Below are positions 23,083-31,099 of a stretch of DNA of 36,915 bases, piece after piece (the first letter of the stretch is position 1; every line of letters begins with the position of its first letter). The notes under the pieces are model-generated. The model saw only the letters and a list, made by a program, of their open reading frames with translations. It made no database searches and was not told where the DNA came from. The DNA lies in NCBI GenBank assembly GCA_030427445.1, contig JAUIBQ010000009.1, positions 1 through 36,915 of the forward strand, read 5' to 3'. The position numbers and the translations under genes were made by a program. The DNA comes from a bacterium. Lineage in GTDB: Bacteria > Patescibacteriota > Saccharimonadia > Saccharimonadales > SZUA-47.

Positions 23083-24861
23083 ATGAGTTTTCTCAGTAAG
23101 CAATCCCACCAATCGACCACATTAAAACGTATGCATATCGTATACGTATTTTTTATATTGTTTGTTTTAGTTGCAATTGGACGCTTATTTTATCTACAAA
23201 TCATAAAGCACGATTACTACAAGTCACAAGCAAATGCGAGCCAATTTCGTAGCTACGAAATACCTGCTGAGAGAGGGCAGATATTGTTCGAGAATAACGG
23301 AGAGCTACTACCTTTGGTTCTCAATGAGAGAACGTACACGGTCGTTAGTGACCCACTGATTATTTCCGATAAGGATGCTACTGCGACTAAGCTATCAGAG
23401 ATACTTGGAAAAGATAAAGGCGAAATATACGACGCTTTAGATGACGATACCGTACGGTATCAAGTGTTGGCAAGAGGGGTGAACGCAGATATAAAAGATG
23501 CAGTTGAACTTGCGATGCGTGAAGGAGAAATTGAAGCGACGTTTGCAGAGGCAACAAGTAAACGGGTATACCCATACGAAACTCTTGCATCGACTACATT
23601 AGGGTTTGTTGACGATGAGCGTGAAGGAAGGTACGGACTAGAGCAGGCGTTAAATGAAGAATTATCCGGTACTCCTGGACGAGTAAAAGCCTTAACCGAC
23701 CAGAACGGTATTCCGCTACTTGCGTCTGGGGATAATGTTTCTGTAGAGCCAATTGATGGTCAAGACATAGTCACTACATTAGATCCAACAATGCAAAAGC
23801 AAGTTGAGCTTCTCCTTGAGAAAGGAGTAAAGAATGCTAACAGTGATTTTGGTGATGTAGTTGTACTTGAAGCAAATACCGGCAAGATACGAGCAATGGC
23901 GTCATATCCTTCGTATGACCCATCAAAGTTCAGAGAAGTTGAGGATACATATCAGTTTATTAACTCGGCAGTAGCACGGCCGTTGGAGCCTGGTTCTGTA
24001 ATAAAGACGCTAACCGTAGCTGCAGCATTAGAAGAAGGCGTCGTGTATGACGGTCAAACATACTTCGATCCGAGTTTTTATGTAGTTGATGGCTACACTA
24101 TACGCAATGTCGAAGAAGACGGCGGAGCAGCGACTCGATCTATCGAAGATATCCTAAGCTTTTCTCTAAACACTGGCGCTACTTGGCTCTTGATGCAAAT
24201 GGGTGGCGGAGAGCTTAATGAGCGAGGTCGTTTAGTTTGGGAAGATTATATGGACAATAAGTACATGTTCGGGCAGACAACTGGAGTAGAGCAAGGTTTT
24301 GAAGAGACCGGAATAACGCCAGATGCTCGCAATGGTGACGCACTAAACCTACGATACGCAAACTCTTCATTTGGGCAGGGTATGACGGTGACGCCTCTGC
24401 AAATGGCTTCAGCGCTCGCTACGGCAGTTAATGGTGGAACGTATTACCAGCCTACGCTAGTTGAAGGCTACGTATCGTCTGATGGCGAGTACACTCAAAA
24501 ACAACCAGAAGTGAAACTTGATGGGATTTTCTCTGAAGACACTTCCAATACTCTTGTGCAATATATGATCACGACATTATCCAACAATAGCTATACACGT
24601 CCAGCTTTGCGTGATGGGTATAAAATCGGAGGTAAAACAGGGACAGCTGAAGTCGCGAACCCTGCTGGCGGTTACTATACCGATAGATATAACGGAACGT
24701 ACGTTGGTTTTGTAGGATTCGATAAACCAGAATACATCATCATGACTCGTGTAAATGAACCAAATATCGGCGGATATGCCGGTACAACTGCTGCGTCTCC
24801 GATATTTGTAGACGTGGCAAAACTGCTTACTGATGAGCTAAGCGCTGTGGATGGTGAATAA
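23083..24861 (+). CDS. ftsI: Class B penicillin-binding protein, FtsI-type transpeptidase
   Basis: 592 residues. One N-terminal membrane segment (18-40), the pedestal domain, then the transpeptidase. The active-site triads are S305-V-I-K in PGSVIK, S361-L-N and K518-T-G in GGKTGTAEV. It crosslinks septal peptidoglycan. No C-terminal PASTA domain. A TATACT -10 box (23070-23075) leaves almost no leader before ATG 23083, so ftsI seems to have its own start in addition to read-through from ftsL. Confidence 0.95.
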   Translation: MSFLSKQSHQSTTLKRMHIVYVFFILFVLVAIGRLFYLQIIKHDYYKSQANASQFRSYEIPAERGQILFENNGELLPLVLNERTYTVVSDPLIISDKDATATKLSEILGKDKGEIYDALDDDTVRYQVLARGVNADIKDAVELAMREGEIEATFAEATSKRVYPYETLASTTLGFVDDEREGRYGLEQALNEELSGTPGRVKALTDQNGIPLLASGDNVSVEPIDGQDIVTTLDPTMQKQVELLLEKGVKNANSDFGDVVVLEANTGKIRAMASYPSYDPSKFREVEDTYQFINSAVARPLEPGSVIKTLTVAAALEEGVVYDGQTYFDPSFYVVDGYTIRNVEEDGGAATRSIEDILSFSLNTGATWLLMQMGGGELNERGRLVWEDYMDNKYMFGQTTGVEQGFEETGITPDARNGDALNLRYANSSFGQGMTVTPLQMASALATAVNGGTYYQPTLVEGYVSSDGEYTQKQPEVKLDGIFSEDTSNTLVQYMITTLSNNSYTRPALRDGYKIGGKTGTAEVANPAGGYYTDRYNGTYVGFVGFDKPEYIIMTRVNEPNIGGYAGTTAASPIFVDVAKLLTDELSAVDGE

Positions 24862-24900
24862 GCGTTAGAAGTGTTATAATTACATCTGTAAAACACTTCT
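24852..24900 (+). promoter_or_regulatory. ftsW promoter with an overlapping inverted repeat
   Basis: TGT TATAAT places a -10 at 24875-24880, with a weak TGGTGA at 24852-24857. A perfect 9-bp inverted repeat AGAAGTGTT (24867-24875) and AACACTTCT (24892-24900) straddles the -10 and the predicted start. No T-run follows, so an operator is likelier than a terminator. Confidence 0.45.
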
Positions 24901-24968
24901 GTAAAATGAAACACGTATTCACTAAAATAAATAATAAAGATACTTCCAGAGTTAGGTGTGATTAATCG

Positions 24969-26315
24969 ATGAACATGCTTGGCAATAAAAAATCGCGATC
25001 GAGAAACCCTGCTGTAGTATCACGCAATATATCGACTGTCAGGAGAAATCAAGCGAGTACGCGACAGGCCTCCAGTAAGAACAATGTTGGCCACACGAGT
25101 GCTCAAGTTGCTCAAAAGAGCAGGGAGCATGCACCTGATTATATGATACTAGTGCTTGCACTTATTTTGATAGCTGCAGGAGCGATTATTGGTTATACAA
25201 ATAGTCCTGGTCTGACGGAAGTACGAGGGTTGCCGGGTGATTTTTATACAAAAAAGCAGTTTATCGCGACAGGAATTGGTTTGGTCGCCTTTGCTATAAC
25301 TGCGAGAATGAAAATCGAAACATGGAAAATTCTCGTGAAACCAATCGCTATAACTGCAATAGTCGTCGCTTTGGCAGTACGCTTATTCGGTACTCCAATT
25401 TATGGTGCCTACAGATGGCTCGATGTAGCTGGCATATCAGTACAAGCAGCTGAGGTAATAAAGTTTGCATTAGTGATATGGCTGTCTTATTTCATCTACG
25501 ATCGAAAAAAGCACGGAGATCTGTTCGAAAAAGACCAGCTAAAAAAAGTAGCTATTATTTCTGCAGCTACGGTGTTTGTCGTTGCGGGGTTGCAAAGCGA
25601 TCTCGGGTCTGCGGCAGTGATGGTAGCGATGATTTTTAGTGCTCTTTTTATTGCAGGACTACCAATGAAGTACATCATGTATTCCGCTGTTGGTGTCGTT
25701 GTGGCTGGTGCTTTAGCAATCTTGCCTTCAGCATATCGGCTGCAACGAGTTGAAACATTCCTTAACCCTACTGCTGATTGTCAAGACGCTGGCTATCAGG
25801 TGTGCCAAGCCTTAATATCAGTTGGATCAGGAGGAGCTGTGGGGAGAGGACTTGGGAGAAGTGTTCAAGCGTACGGATATCTACCTGAAGCGCTCAGTGA
25901 TTCGATTTTTGCGATTATCGCAGAAAATACAGGGTTTTTAGGTGCTGCATTTGTGTTACTGGTGTTTTTAGAGCTTTTTAGAAGACTTCATAAAATCGCA
26001 GTCGCTTCTCCAGACACTTACAGTCGCTACTTGGTGTATATGATCCTCATATGGCTCGCTTCTCAAACAATGATAAATATAGGTGCTATGATTGGACTGT
26101 TGCCACTAAAGGGCATAACACTTCCATTAATTAGTTTTGGTGGAACAAGTATTATTTTCGTTTTAGCCGCGCTTGGAATATGTTTTAAAATATCTAGAAG
26201 CACAGATTTACGTGCGGCTCAGATGAAAGAGCTTCAAGAGGGGAGTGGGACTACAGCTAAGCGTACGACCCAGAGTGAAAGAACTTCTCAAAGAAGGGTA
26301 TATCGGAGTATTTAG
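24969..26315 (+). CDS. ftsW: SEDS glycosyltransferase FtsW
   Basis: 448 residues. A basic tail of about 57 residues precedes some ten membrane segments. The SEDS signatures are present: YGAYRWLDVAGISVQ, LQSDLGSAAVM, GLGRSVQAYGYLPEALSDSIFAIIAENTGFLG and GLLPLKGITLPLISFGGTS. FtsW polymerises glycan chains at the septum with FtsI, encoded just before. The long charged N-terminal tail is an elaboration relative to E. coli. A second in-frame Met at codon 3 is possible. Confidence 0.95.
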   Translation: MNMLGNKKSRSRNPAVVSRNISTVRRNQASTRQASSKNNVGHTSAQVAQKSREHAPDYMILVLALILIAAGAIIGYTNSPGLTEVRGLPGDFYTKKQFIATGIGLVAFAITARMKIETWKILVKPIAITAIVVALAVRLFGTPIYGAYRWLDVAGISVQAAEVIKFALVIWLSYFIYDRKKHGDLFEKDQLKKVAIISAATVFVVAGLQSDLGSAAVMVAMIFSALFIAGLPMKYIMYSAVGVVVAGALAILPSAYRLQRVETFLNPTADCQDAGYQVCQALISVGSGGAVGRGLGRSVQAYGYLPEALSDSIFAIIAENTGFLGAAFVLLVFLELFRRLHKIAVASPDTYSRYLVYMILIWLASQTMINIGAMIGLLPLKGITLPLISFGGTSIIFVLAALGICFKISRSTDLRAAQMKELQEGSGTTAKRTTQSERTSQRRVYRSI

Positions 26316-26321
26316 AATAGC

Positions 26322-27548
26322 ATGAAAAAACAACACGTATCAGTGTATCTAGTAGGAGGGGGTTCCGGTGGCCATGTCTCTCCTCTTCGAGCACTTGCAG
26401 ATGAGCTTCATGAGCAAATTGATGAAAAGTCATTGCGTATTACCTTTATGTGTGAGCGCGGAGGCATGTTTGATGAGTTGATGGATGCGCCATATATACA
26501 AAAGAAGAAGAAAGTGTTCGCAGGTAAGTTTAGGAGATATCACGGCGATTCGTTTCTGTCGCACATAACCGATGGTAAAACGATTTTACTTAATATAAGA
26601 GATTTCTTTACTTTTGCTCTAGGATGCTTGCAGTCATTCGCGATACTCCTCTTTCATCGACCAGATGTTATTTTTCTTAAAGGAGGATTTGTGTGTGTGC
26701 CCGTAGGCTTTGCCGCGAGACTCCTTCGTGTGTCTTATGTAACACATGATTCAGATGCTATACCAGGACTCGCTAATAGGCTGACTGCTAAAGGTGCAGT
26801 TAAAAACTTAGTCGCATTGGACGGATCGTATCCTTATCCAGAAGGTAAAACAGTCGTAACAGGAGTACCAATCGATACGGATTTCGCTAAGTTAATTGAA
26901 GACTCTAAGCGTGAATATCGCAAAAAACTCGGGCTACCAGAATCTGCCCTCGTACTGCTTGTGACTGGTGGTGGACTAGGTGCGCAAGGAATGAACACGC
27001 AAGTGATTGCTGCGCTGAACACACTAGCGACATCTACTGATTCAACAGAAAATACCCCAGAACTATATGTGCTGCACATCACAGGAAAAGCATTGTACGA
27101 GCAAACGTTAGATGAGTATGAGCAGACATCGCTAAGCCCTGATAAAATACACGTTATAGACTTCACCACAGATATGCTTTCTCATGTCGGAGCTGCTGAT
27201 ATAGTTGTTAGTAGAGCTGGTGCAACCGCTATTGCAGAGCTAGCGGCTGCTAAGCGTCCTTGTATATTTATTCCTGGCGCTCATTTAACTGGTGGTCAGC
27301 AGCTACATAACGCTAAAGTATTAGATAGTAAAGGTGCTGCGATTATAATTCTCGAACAAGACACTAACGGATTGGTAAAAGCTATCGCTTCACTGGCCAG
27401 TGATCCGGAGTTGAGACAATCATACGGTGGTGCAATCGCTTCTGTTGCAGTGATGGATTCTGCATCCAAGATCGTTACCATTCTCTTAGAGGTAGCAGAC
27501 TACCAAGTAGCAAGTAACCAAGAGCAAGACTCCAATGAAACTTCCTAA
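26322..27548 (+). CDS. murG: UDP-GlcNAc:lipid I GlcNAc transferase MurG
   Basis: 408 residues of a GT-B glycosyltransferase. The N-terminal loop is GGGSGGHVSPLRALADEL. Acceptor-side motifs include KGGFVCVPVGFAARLL and THDSDAIPGLANRL; the donor side carries VTGGGLGAQGMN and VSRAGATAIAELAAAKRPCIFIPGAHLTGGQQ. It makes lipid II on the inner face of the membrane. Somewhat longer than E. coli MurG (355) through insertions around residues 62-88 and 240-255. It follows ftsW by 6 bp and overlaps ftsQ by 14 bp. Confidence 0.93.
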   Translation: MKKQHVSVYLVGGGSGGHVSPLRALADELHEQIDEKSLRITFMCERGGMFDELMDAPYIQKKKKVFAGKFRRYHGDSFLSHITDGKTILLNIRDFFTFALGCLQSFAILLFHRPDVIFLKGGFVCVPVGFAARLLRVSYVTHDSDAIPGLANRLTAKGAVKNLVALDGSYPYPEGKTVVTGVPIDTDFAKLIEDSKREYRKKLGLPESALVLLVTGGGLGAQGMNTQVIAALNTLATSTDSTENTPELYVLHITGKALYEQTLDEYEQTSLSPDKIHVIDFTTDMLSHVGAADIVVSRAGATAIAELAAAKRPCIFIPGAHLTGGQQLHNAKVLDSKGAAIIILEQDTNGLVKAIASLASDPELRQSYGGAIASVAVMDSASKIVTILLEVADYQVASNQEQDSNETS

Positions 27549-28530
27549 ATCTAAAAAAGCCTCTGTTAAAAAAAACGAGGATAGACGCACGCCTAAATCA
27601 CAGCAGTCTTTGCAGAAAAATCAGTATTTTCGCAGCTCAGATTCTTCATATAGGCGTAAACAATTATCACGAGAACAAACAGCAGATTACGGACGCAGAA
27701 GTGACTCAGAATCTCGCGTAAAAACTGCTAAGGTAAAAGTGCGTAAGCCTAGAGTAAATATTTCTTCATTATTCTCCTTACTGATCCTCCTAGGAATAGT
27801 TTCTGCACTGCTATATGCTTCATCGGTCTCTACTTCGGGGTCGCGTGTGAGTATATCCGATGATTCGTTTACCTTTAGAGATTCTGATGATTACCAAGAA
27901 TTTGTCGATACCTATATTTCATCAAATATTCTATCTCGTAGTAAACTTTTCTTTCCTGTTGAAGATTTTAACACTGCATTTACGGAAGAATACCCTGAAG
28001 TCACAGCTATCAGGACAAAAGTTCCATTCGCTGACAGTAATGTCGAGGTATATATCGACACACCGAAACCGATGTTTCGTATCGAAGGCTCATCAGACAC
28101 TACCTACACTGCAAAATACATAGATGCAAACGGTTCAGTTATAGGTTCTACTGGTCTGGAAAGTGACGAAACACCTACTATACGCGTCGATTCATCAGCG
28201 TTAACTAGCGTAGGTTCACAGCTTTTAACTCGTAATGAAGTAGATATCTTACAGCTCCTCGCCAATGAAATAACCCCAGATAGTATTACTGGTTTACCCC
28301 ATGACTTCGTCGTATCTAACGCTGATCTAGACATAGCTAATGGCCGTCTTGAGGTTGGTTTTAAGAGCGTGTCATATATAGCGCGTTTTTCGACATATTC
28401 AGACGCTAGAAACCAGGTCGGAGCGCTTAAGGCTATATTGACTGAGCTATACGCATCGGAGAGCGGGGGAGAAGACCTACCTAAAGAATACATCGATGTA
28501 CGTGTGTACGAGAAAGTGTTTATTAAGTAG
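27535..28530 (+). CDS. ftsQ: FtsQ-type division protein
   Basis: 331 residues. A long, very basic cytoplasmic tail (1-75), one membrane segment (about 77-97) and an outer region with a POTRA-like part (FNTAFTEEYPEVTAIRTKVPFADSNVEVYIDTPKPMFRI) match FtsQ/DivIB. These proteins connect early and late division proteins. It overlaps murG by 14 bp. The assignment rests on topology, the POTRA pattern and place in the cluster. It is the last gene of the operon; ftsA and ftsZ do not follow. Confidence 0.8.
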   Translation: MKLPKSKKASVKKNEDRRTPKSQQSLQKNQYFRSSDSSYRRKQLSREQTADYGRRSDSESRVKTAKVKVRKPRVNISSLFSLLILLGIVSALLYASSVSTSGSRVSISDDSFTFRDSDDYQEFVDTYISSNILSRSKLFFPVEDFNTAFTEEYPEVTAIRTKVPFADSNVEVYIDTPKPMFRIEGSSDTTYTAKYIDANGSVIGSTGLESDETPTIRVDSSALTSVGSQLLTRNEVDILQLLANEITPDSITGLPHDFVVSNADLDIANGRLEVGFKSVSYIARFSTYSDARNQVGALKAILTELYASESGGEDLPKEYIDVRVYEKVFIK

Positions 28531-28700
28531 CTCTATCGTATCTACTTGTCTCGTGTTATTTACAGCAACTAGCGAGAGAGAAGCGCTCTCCTCCTCTTTC
28601 AAGGGGCGTTCGTAAAATGTTCATATACATATAAAACATACTAATTAGCAAAAAGTCAAAATATCTCATACTTAAGGGAAGAGGGGGTGGGGGAGTATAT

Positions 28701-28738
28701 AAAAAACTAAAATCGTGAAAAAGCAAATATTTTCACGA
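28701..28738 (-). terminator. Minus-strand rho-independent terminator (distal)
   Basis: Read on the minus strand, TCGTGAAAA and TTTTCACGA form a perfect 9-bp stem with an 8-nt loop (28713-28738), followed by TTTTAGTTTTTT. It would stop transcripts heading toward ftsQ. Confidence 0.7.
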
Positions 28739-28852
28739 AATGTGTGGAAAACTATTAAAGGACATATAAAAAACGCAACATCAGCAGAATAGACATTATC
28801 CGAAAATATAAAAAGAATAAAACTTACAGGTGTAATTGCTAGTGATTATGAA

Positions 28853-28890
28853 CAAAACAAGAAAAACTCCCCTAGTGCAGCTAGGTAGTT
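28853..28890 (-). terminator. Minus-strand rho-independent terminator (proximal)
   Basis: On the minus strand AACT-A-CCTAG pairs with CTAGG-GG-AGTT around CTGCA (28865-28890), then TTTTCTTGTTTTG. It lies about 275 bp after the exported orphan gene, the nearest gene it could serve. Confidence 0.7.
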
Positions 28891-29164
28891 AATCAACTAT
28901 TCATAATAGTATAGCGTCGCAAAATATACATTGTGCGACGTAATGTCTATATATAGATTTGGTGCTCTGCTCCATGATTTCTGAAAGATTTTTCTGTGTC
29001 ATTTTGTGTTTTTATTTGTTTTATTTTTATTTCACCTGCTCCACACTATTTAGTGCTATTTATGACCTTTTGGCATTTCTGAGCCGATTTATGCGTATTT
29101 TGATGAGAAGTAATCATTATAAGTATTTGTTCGTATAATGTTCAGTTAAATGAGTGAAGATGAT

Positions 29165-29839
29165 TTATGGTGACTGGAGAAGCTCTTTTTGTACGTAGAA
29201 GGTATTGAAGCCATATACGTAAGGGCCGGTTGAATATCCAAACATATTGTTTTGTGGTTCAAATACATCTCCTCGTGCATAATTGCAACTTCCTAATGTG
29301 TCACGCAACATATCCCATGTTGTTTCGTAATTACTAAGATATGTCTGGTATGCTTCTGAGTCGATGTCCAAGTTGCCATCCGGGTCATCTACAGAGTCGC
29401 CCATGAAGCGAACGCTGTATGTAGCAACCGGATACCATTCTGACATAGCCTCGAGATCTGTGATATGGTTCACTTCAGGAAAATCAGGTTGTTGGAGATC
29501 TCTTTCGCGTTCTGTGTGATAGACGTACGTATCTGGGCAGCTGGCGTCGTATTCAGAACCTGACGCAGATTCTTCCGACAACATAGTAAGTACCGTACCT
29601 ACGTCGGGATTAACTGGAAGGTTTTCATAAAGCGAGCCATTCTCATCATGTGGCTCTGATTCAAATCTTGCTAGTTCTGGTCTCGGATAATGACTATCCA
29701 TAGCCGTGATAGTAAGTGCCGTAGCTCCGCAAAGTCCGAGTAATCCTAGGTTCTTGATTAGTATACTTGATTTAGCGTATTCAAAAGTTGATTGTAGAGT
29801 TTGATATATACGCCAGGCTTCGTATGATATTTTATCCAT
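29165..29839 (-). CDS. Membrane-anchored or exported orphan protein
   Basis: 224 residues. A short N-terminal region, then one hydrophobic segment (about 29-47), then an acidic outside domain rich in Asp, Glu, Ser and Tyr with two cysteines (SCPDTY and GSCNYA) that could form a disulfide. The hydrophobic segment lacks a good lipobox (Leu precedes the Cys), so it is probably an uncleaved anchor. No family recognised. It starts 16 bp after the sigma-like gene, so it may be co-transcribed. Confidence 0.65.
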   Translation of the reverse strand: MDKISYEAWRIYQTLQSTFEYAKSSILIKNLGLLGLCGATALTITAMDSHYPRPELARFESEPHDENGSLYENLPVNPDVGTVLTMLSEESASGSEYDASCPDTYVYHTERERDLQQPDFPEVNHITDLEAMSEWYPVATYSVRFMGDSVDDPDGNLDIDSEAYQTYLSNYETTWDMLRDTLGSCNYARGDVFEPQNNMFGYSTGPYVYGFNTFYVQKELLQSP

Positions 29840-29855
29840 AAATCGTTATGGATCT

Positions 29856-30893
29856 CTACGCGTTTTCAGCTAGTGTGTACGTAGCTTTTGCAGTTCGCTT
29901 GAACTGTGGTTTACCCTGAAGGTTGAGAAGGATAGTCGTTTCTTTCACGAAGCGTCGCTTGAGAACTTGCTTCACGATTTCGTCGCGGTGAAGTGGTTCA
30001 CCTGCTTTTTCAAGTACTTCGACGATTACGTCTGCGACAGTTCCCCTTTTAAAGCCCCACTCTTTTAGAGCGTAGATACCACGTCCGACGAGTACAAATC
30101 GTTTGTCTTTGATAAGTTCGTTGTGAATTGCTTGGGTAGTGACATTTTTACGCTTGAATTCGCTGTTTTCAATAGCTTTAGCAATCTCAGAAAAGTGCAT
30201 TTGCTTCTCGTTTTCATAAAGGATAACGTAGATTTTGTCTCGGATGTTCTTCGGGTTGACCATTGGCCATTTGATAAGACCCCATCTGTTATTGAGATGT
30301 GCAATGTTCTTGCTGATACTTGCGAGTGAAGCGACTTCTTTTGCGTCTGGGTGACCCATTGACCCTGCTATTTCTTGTATAGATGCAGGTTCGCCAATTG
30401 CCTTGATCGCTTTGAGTGTATTTGTTACAGCCTCTTTGAGGTTCTTCTCGCTATATTTACTGTTGAGTGCTGCTGCTTGGTTGTAGTTATCGTTTTCGCT
30501 CAGGAATGTAACTGAAGGGATTAATTGTGCGAAAAAAGCGACTCGTGACTGATCTATTTTGCTGTTTTCGTCCGTTATCTTCCCGCTCAGTTTCTCGATT
30601 GTAGCGACACCACCGTTCTCCTCAAGAAGTTGCTCAAAAAGTGCGCTCAAGCCTTCCATGTGAGGAAGCTTCATGCCTTCTTTTTTGAGGCTTGTAATCG
30701 TCGCCTTTTCGAGCTGACGGACTCGCTCACGAGTAATGCCAAGAAGTTCACCGATTTGCTCTAGTGTCTCTTTACGCTCATATAGACCATAGCGACGTGA
30801 AATAATCTCGCGCTCTCGTTCTTTGTCGATAGCACCTAATATATCTTTAACTATTTTCTCCACCGCTACTGTTTCTTGGTTTACATCAGTCAT
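29856..30893 (-). CDS. Sigma-70 region 4 / HARE-HTH fusion protein
   Basis: 345 residues from ATG 30893, preceded by AGAGGA. Residues about 24-72 match sigma-70 region 4 (EREREIISRRYGL, ETLEQIGELLGITRERVRQLEKATITSLKK), which binds -35 elements. There is no region 2, so it cannot melt promoters alone. The rest holds winged-helix units of the HARE-HTH type (MHFSEIAKAIENSEFKRKNVTTQAIHNELIKDKRFVLVGRGIYAL; GEPLHRDEIVKQVLKRR), related to the RNA polymerase delta subunit. I infer a polymerase-associated regulator. Its own promoter is strong. Confidence 0.8.
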   Translation of the reverse strand: MTDVNQETVAVEKIVKDILGAIDKEREREIISRRYGLYERKETLEQIGELLGITRERVRQLEKATITSLKKEGMKLPHMEGLSALFEQLLEENGGVATIEKLSGKITDENSKIDQSRVAFFAQLIPSVTFLSENDNYNQAAALNSKYSEKNLKEAVTNTLKAIKAIGEPASIQEIAGSMGHPDAKEVASLASISKNIAHLNNRWGLIKWPMVNPKNIRDKIYVILYENEKQMHFSEIAKAIENSEFKRKNVTTQAIHNELIKDKRFVLVGRGIYALKEWGFKRGTVADVIVEVLEKAGEPLHRDEIVKQVLKRRFVKETTILLNLQGKPQFKRTAKATYTLAENA

Positions 30894-30914
30894 GTGATTC
30901 CTCTTATTTTTATT

Positions 30915-30943
30915 ATTGTAACACAAAAAAGATTAAAGGTCAA
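30915..30943 (-). promoter_or_regulatory. Promoter of the sigma-4/HARE gene
   Basis: Minus strand: TTGACC (30943-30938), 17 nt, TACAAT (30920-30915) with an extended TGT before it. The leader is about 15 nt and includes AGAGGA. Confidence 0.75.
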
Positions 30944-31085
30944 CATTTTGAACCCCTACCCCTCTTCTCGTGTTGTATGAACCTTATTGTACCAGTTTTT
31001 TGCGCTTCCTGCACCAAAAATGACTGTCAATACTACTACGAAACAAACTGTTCAAGCTCACAAAGAAGACGTCTTGCGTCAGAGC

Positions 31086-31099
31086 GTGATAATTATCAC
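31086..31099. repeat. 14-bp perfect palindrome over the topA stop codon
   Basis: GTGATAATTATCAC covers the last codons of topA. On the plus strand it is followed by TTTTTCTTTGTTTT, so it could terminate antisense transcripts. On the minus strand no U-run follows. Confidence 0.5.

Larger units (their letters stand above)
28531..29164. other. 634-bp AT-rich gap between convergent units
   Basis: No convincing gene. It holds two minus-strand terminators (listed separately), a hairpin CGTCGCA (28915-28921)/TGCGACG (28934-28940), ACTATT/AATAGT close by, and a G-rich run on the plus strand (28676-28693, three tracts of 3-5 G). A 33-codon minus-strand frame (29002-28901) is possible but has no other support. 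No clear plus-strand terminator follows ftsQ. Confidence 0.6.

Noticed and set aside
28676-28693. G-quadruplex or MraZ box in the G-rich run
   Set aside because: Only three G-tracts are present and their spacing is not the 10-bp period of MraZ sites. It remains a purine run of unclear meaning.
28901-29002. 33-codon minus-strand ORF
   Set aside because: No Shine-Dalgarno sequence or promoter fits it, and it overlaps a hairpin. Not enough support to annotate as a gene.
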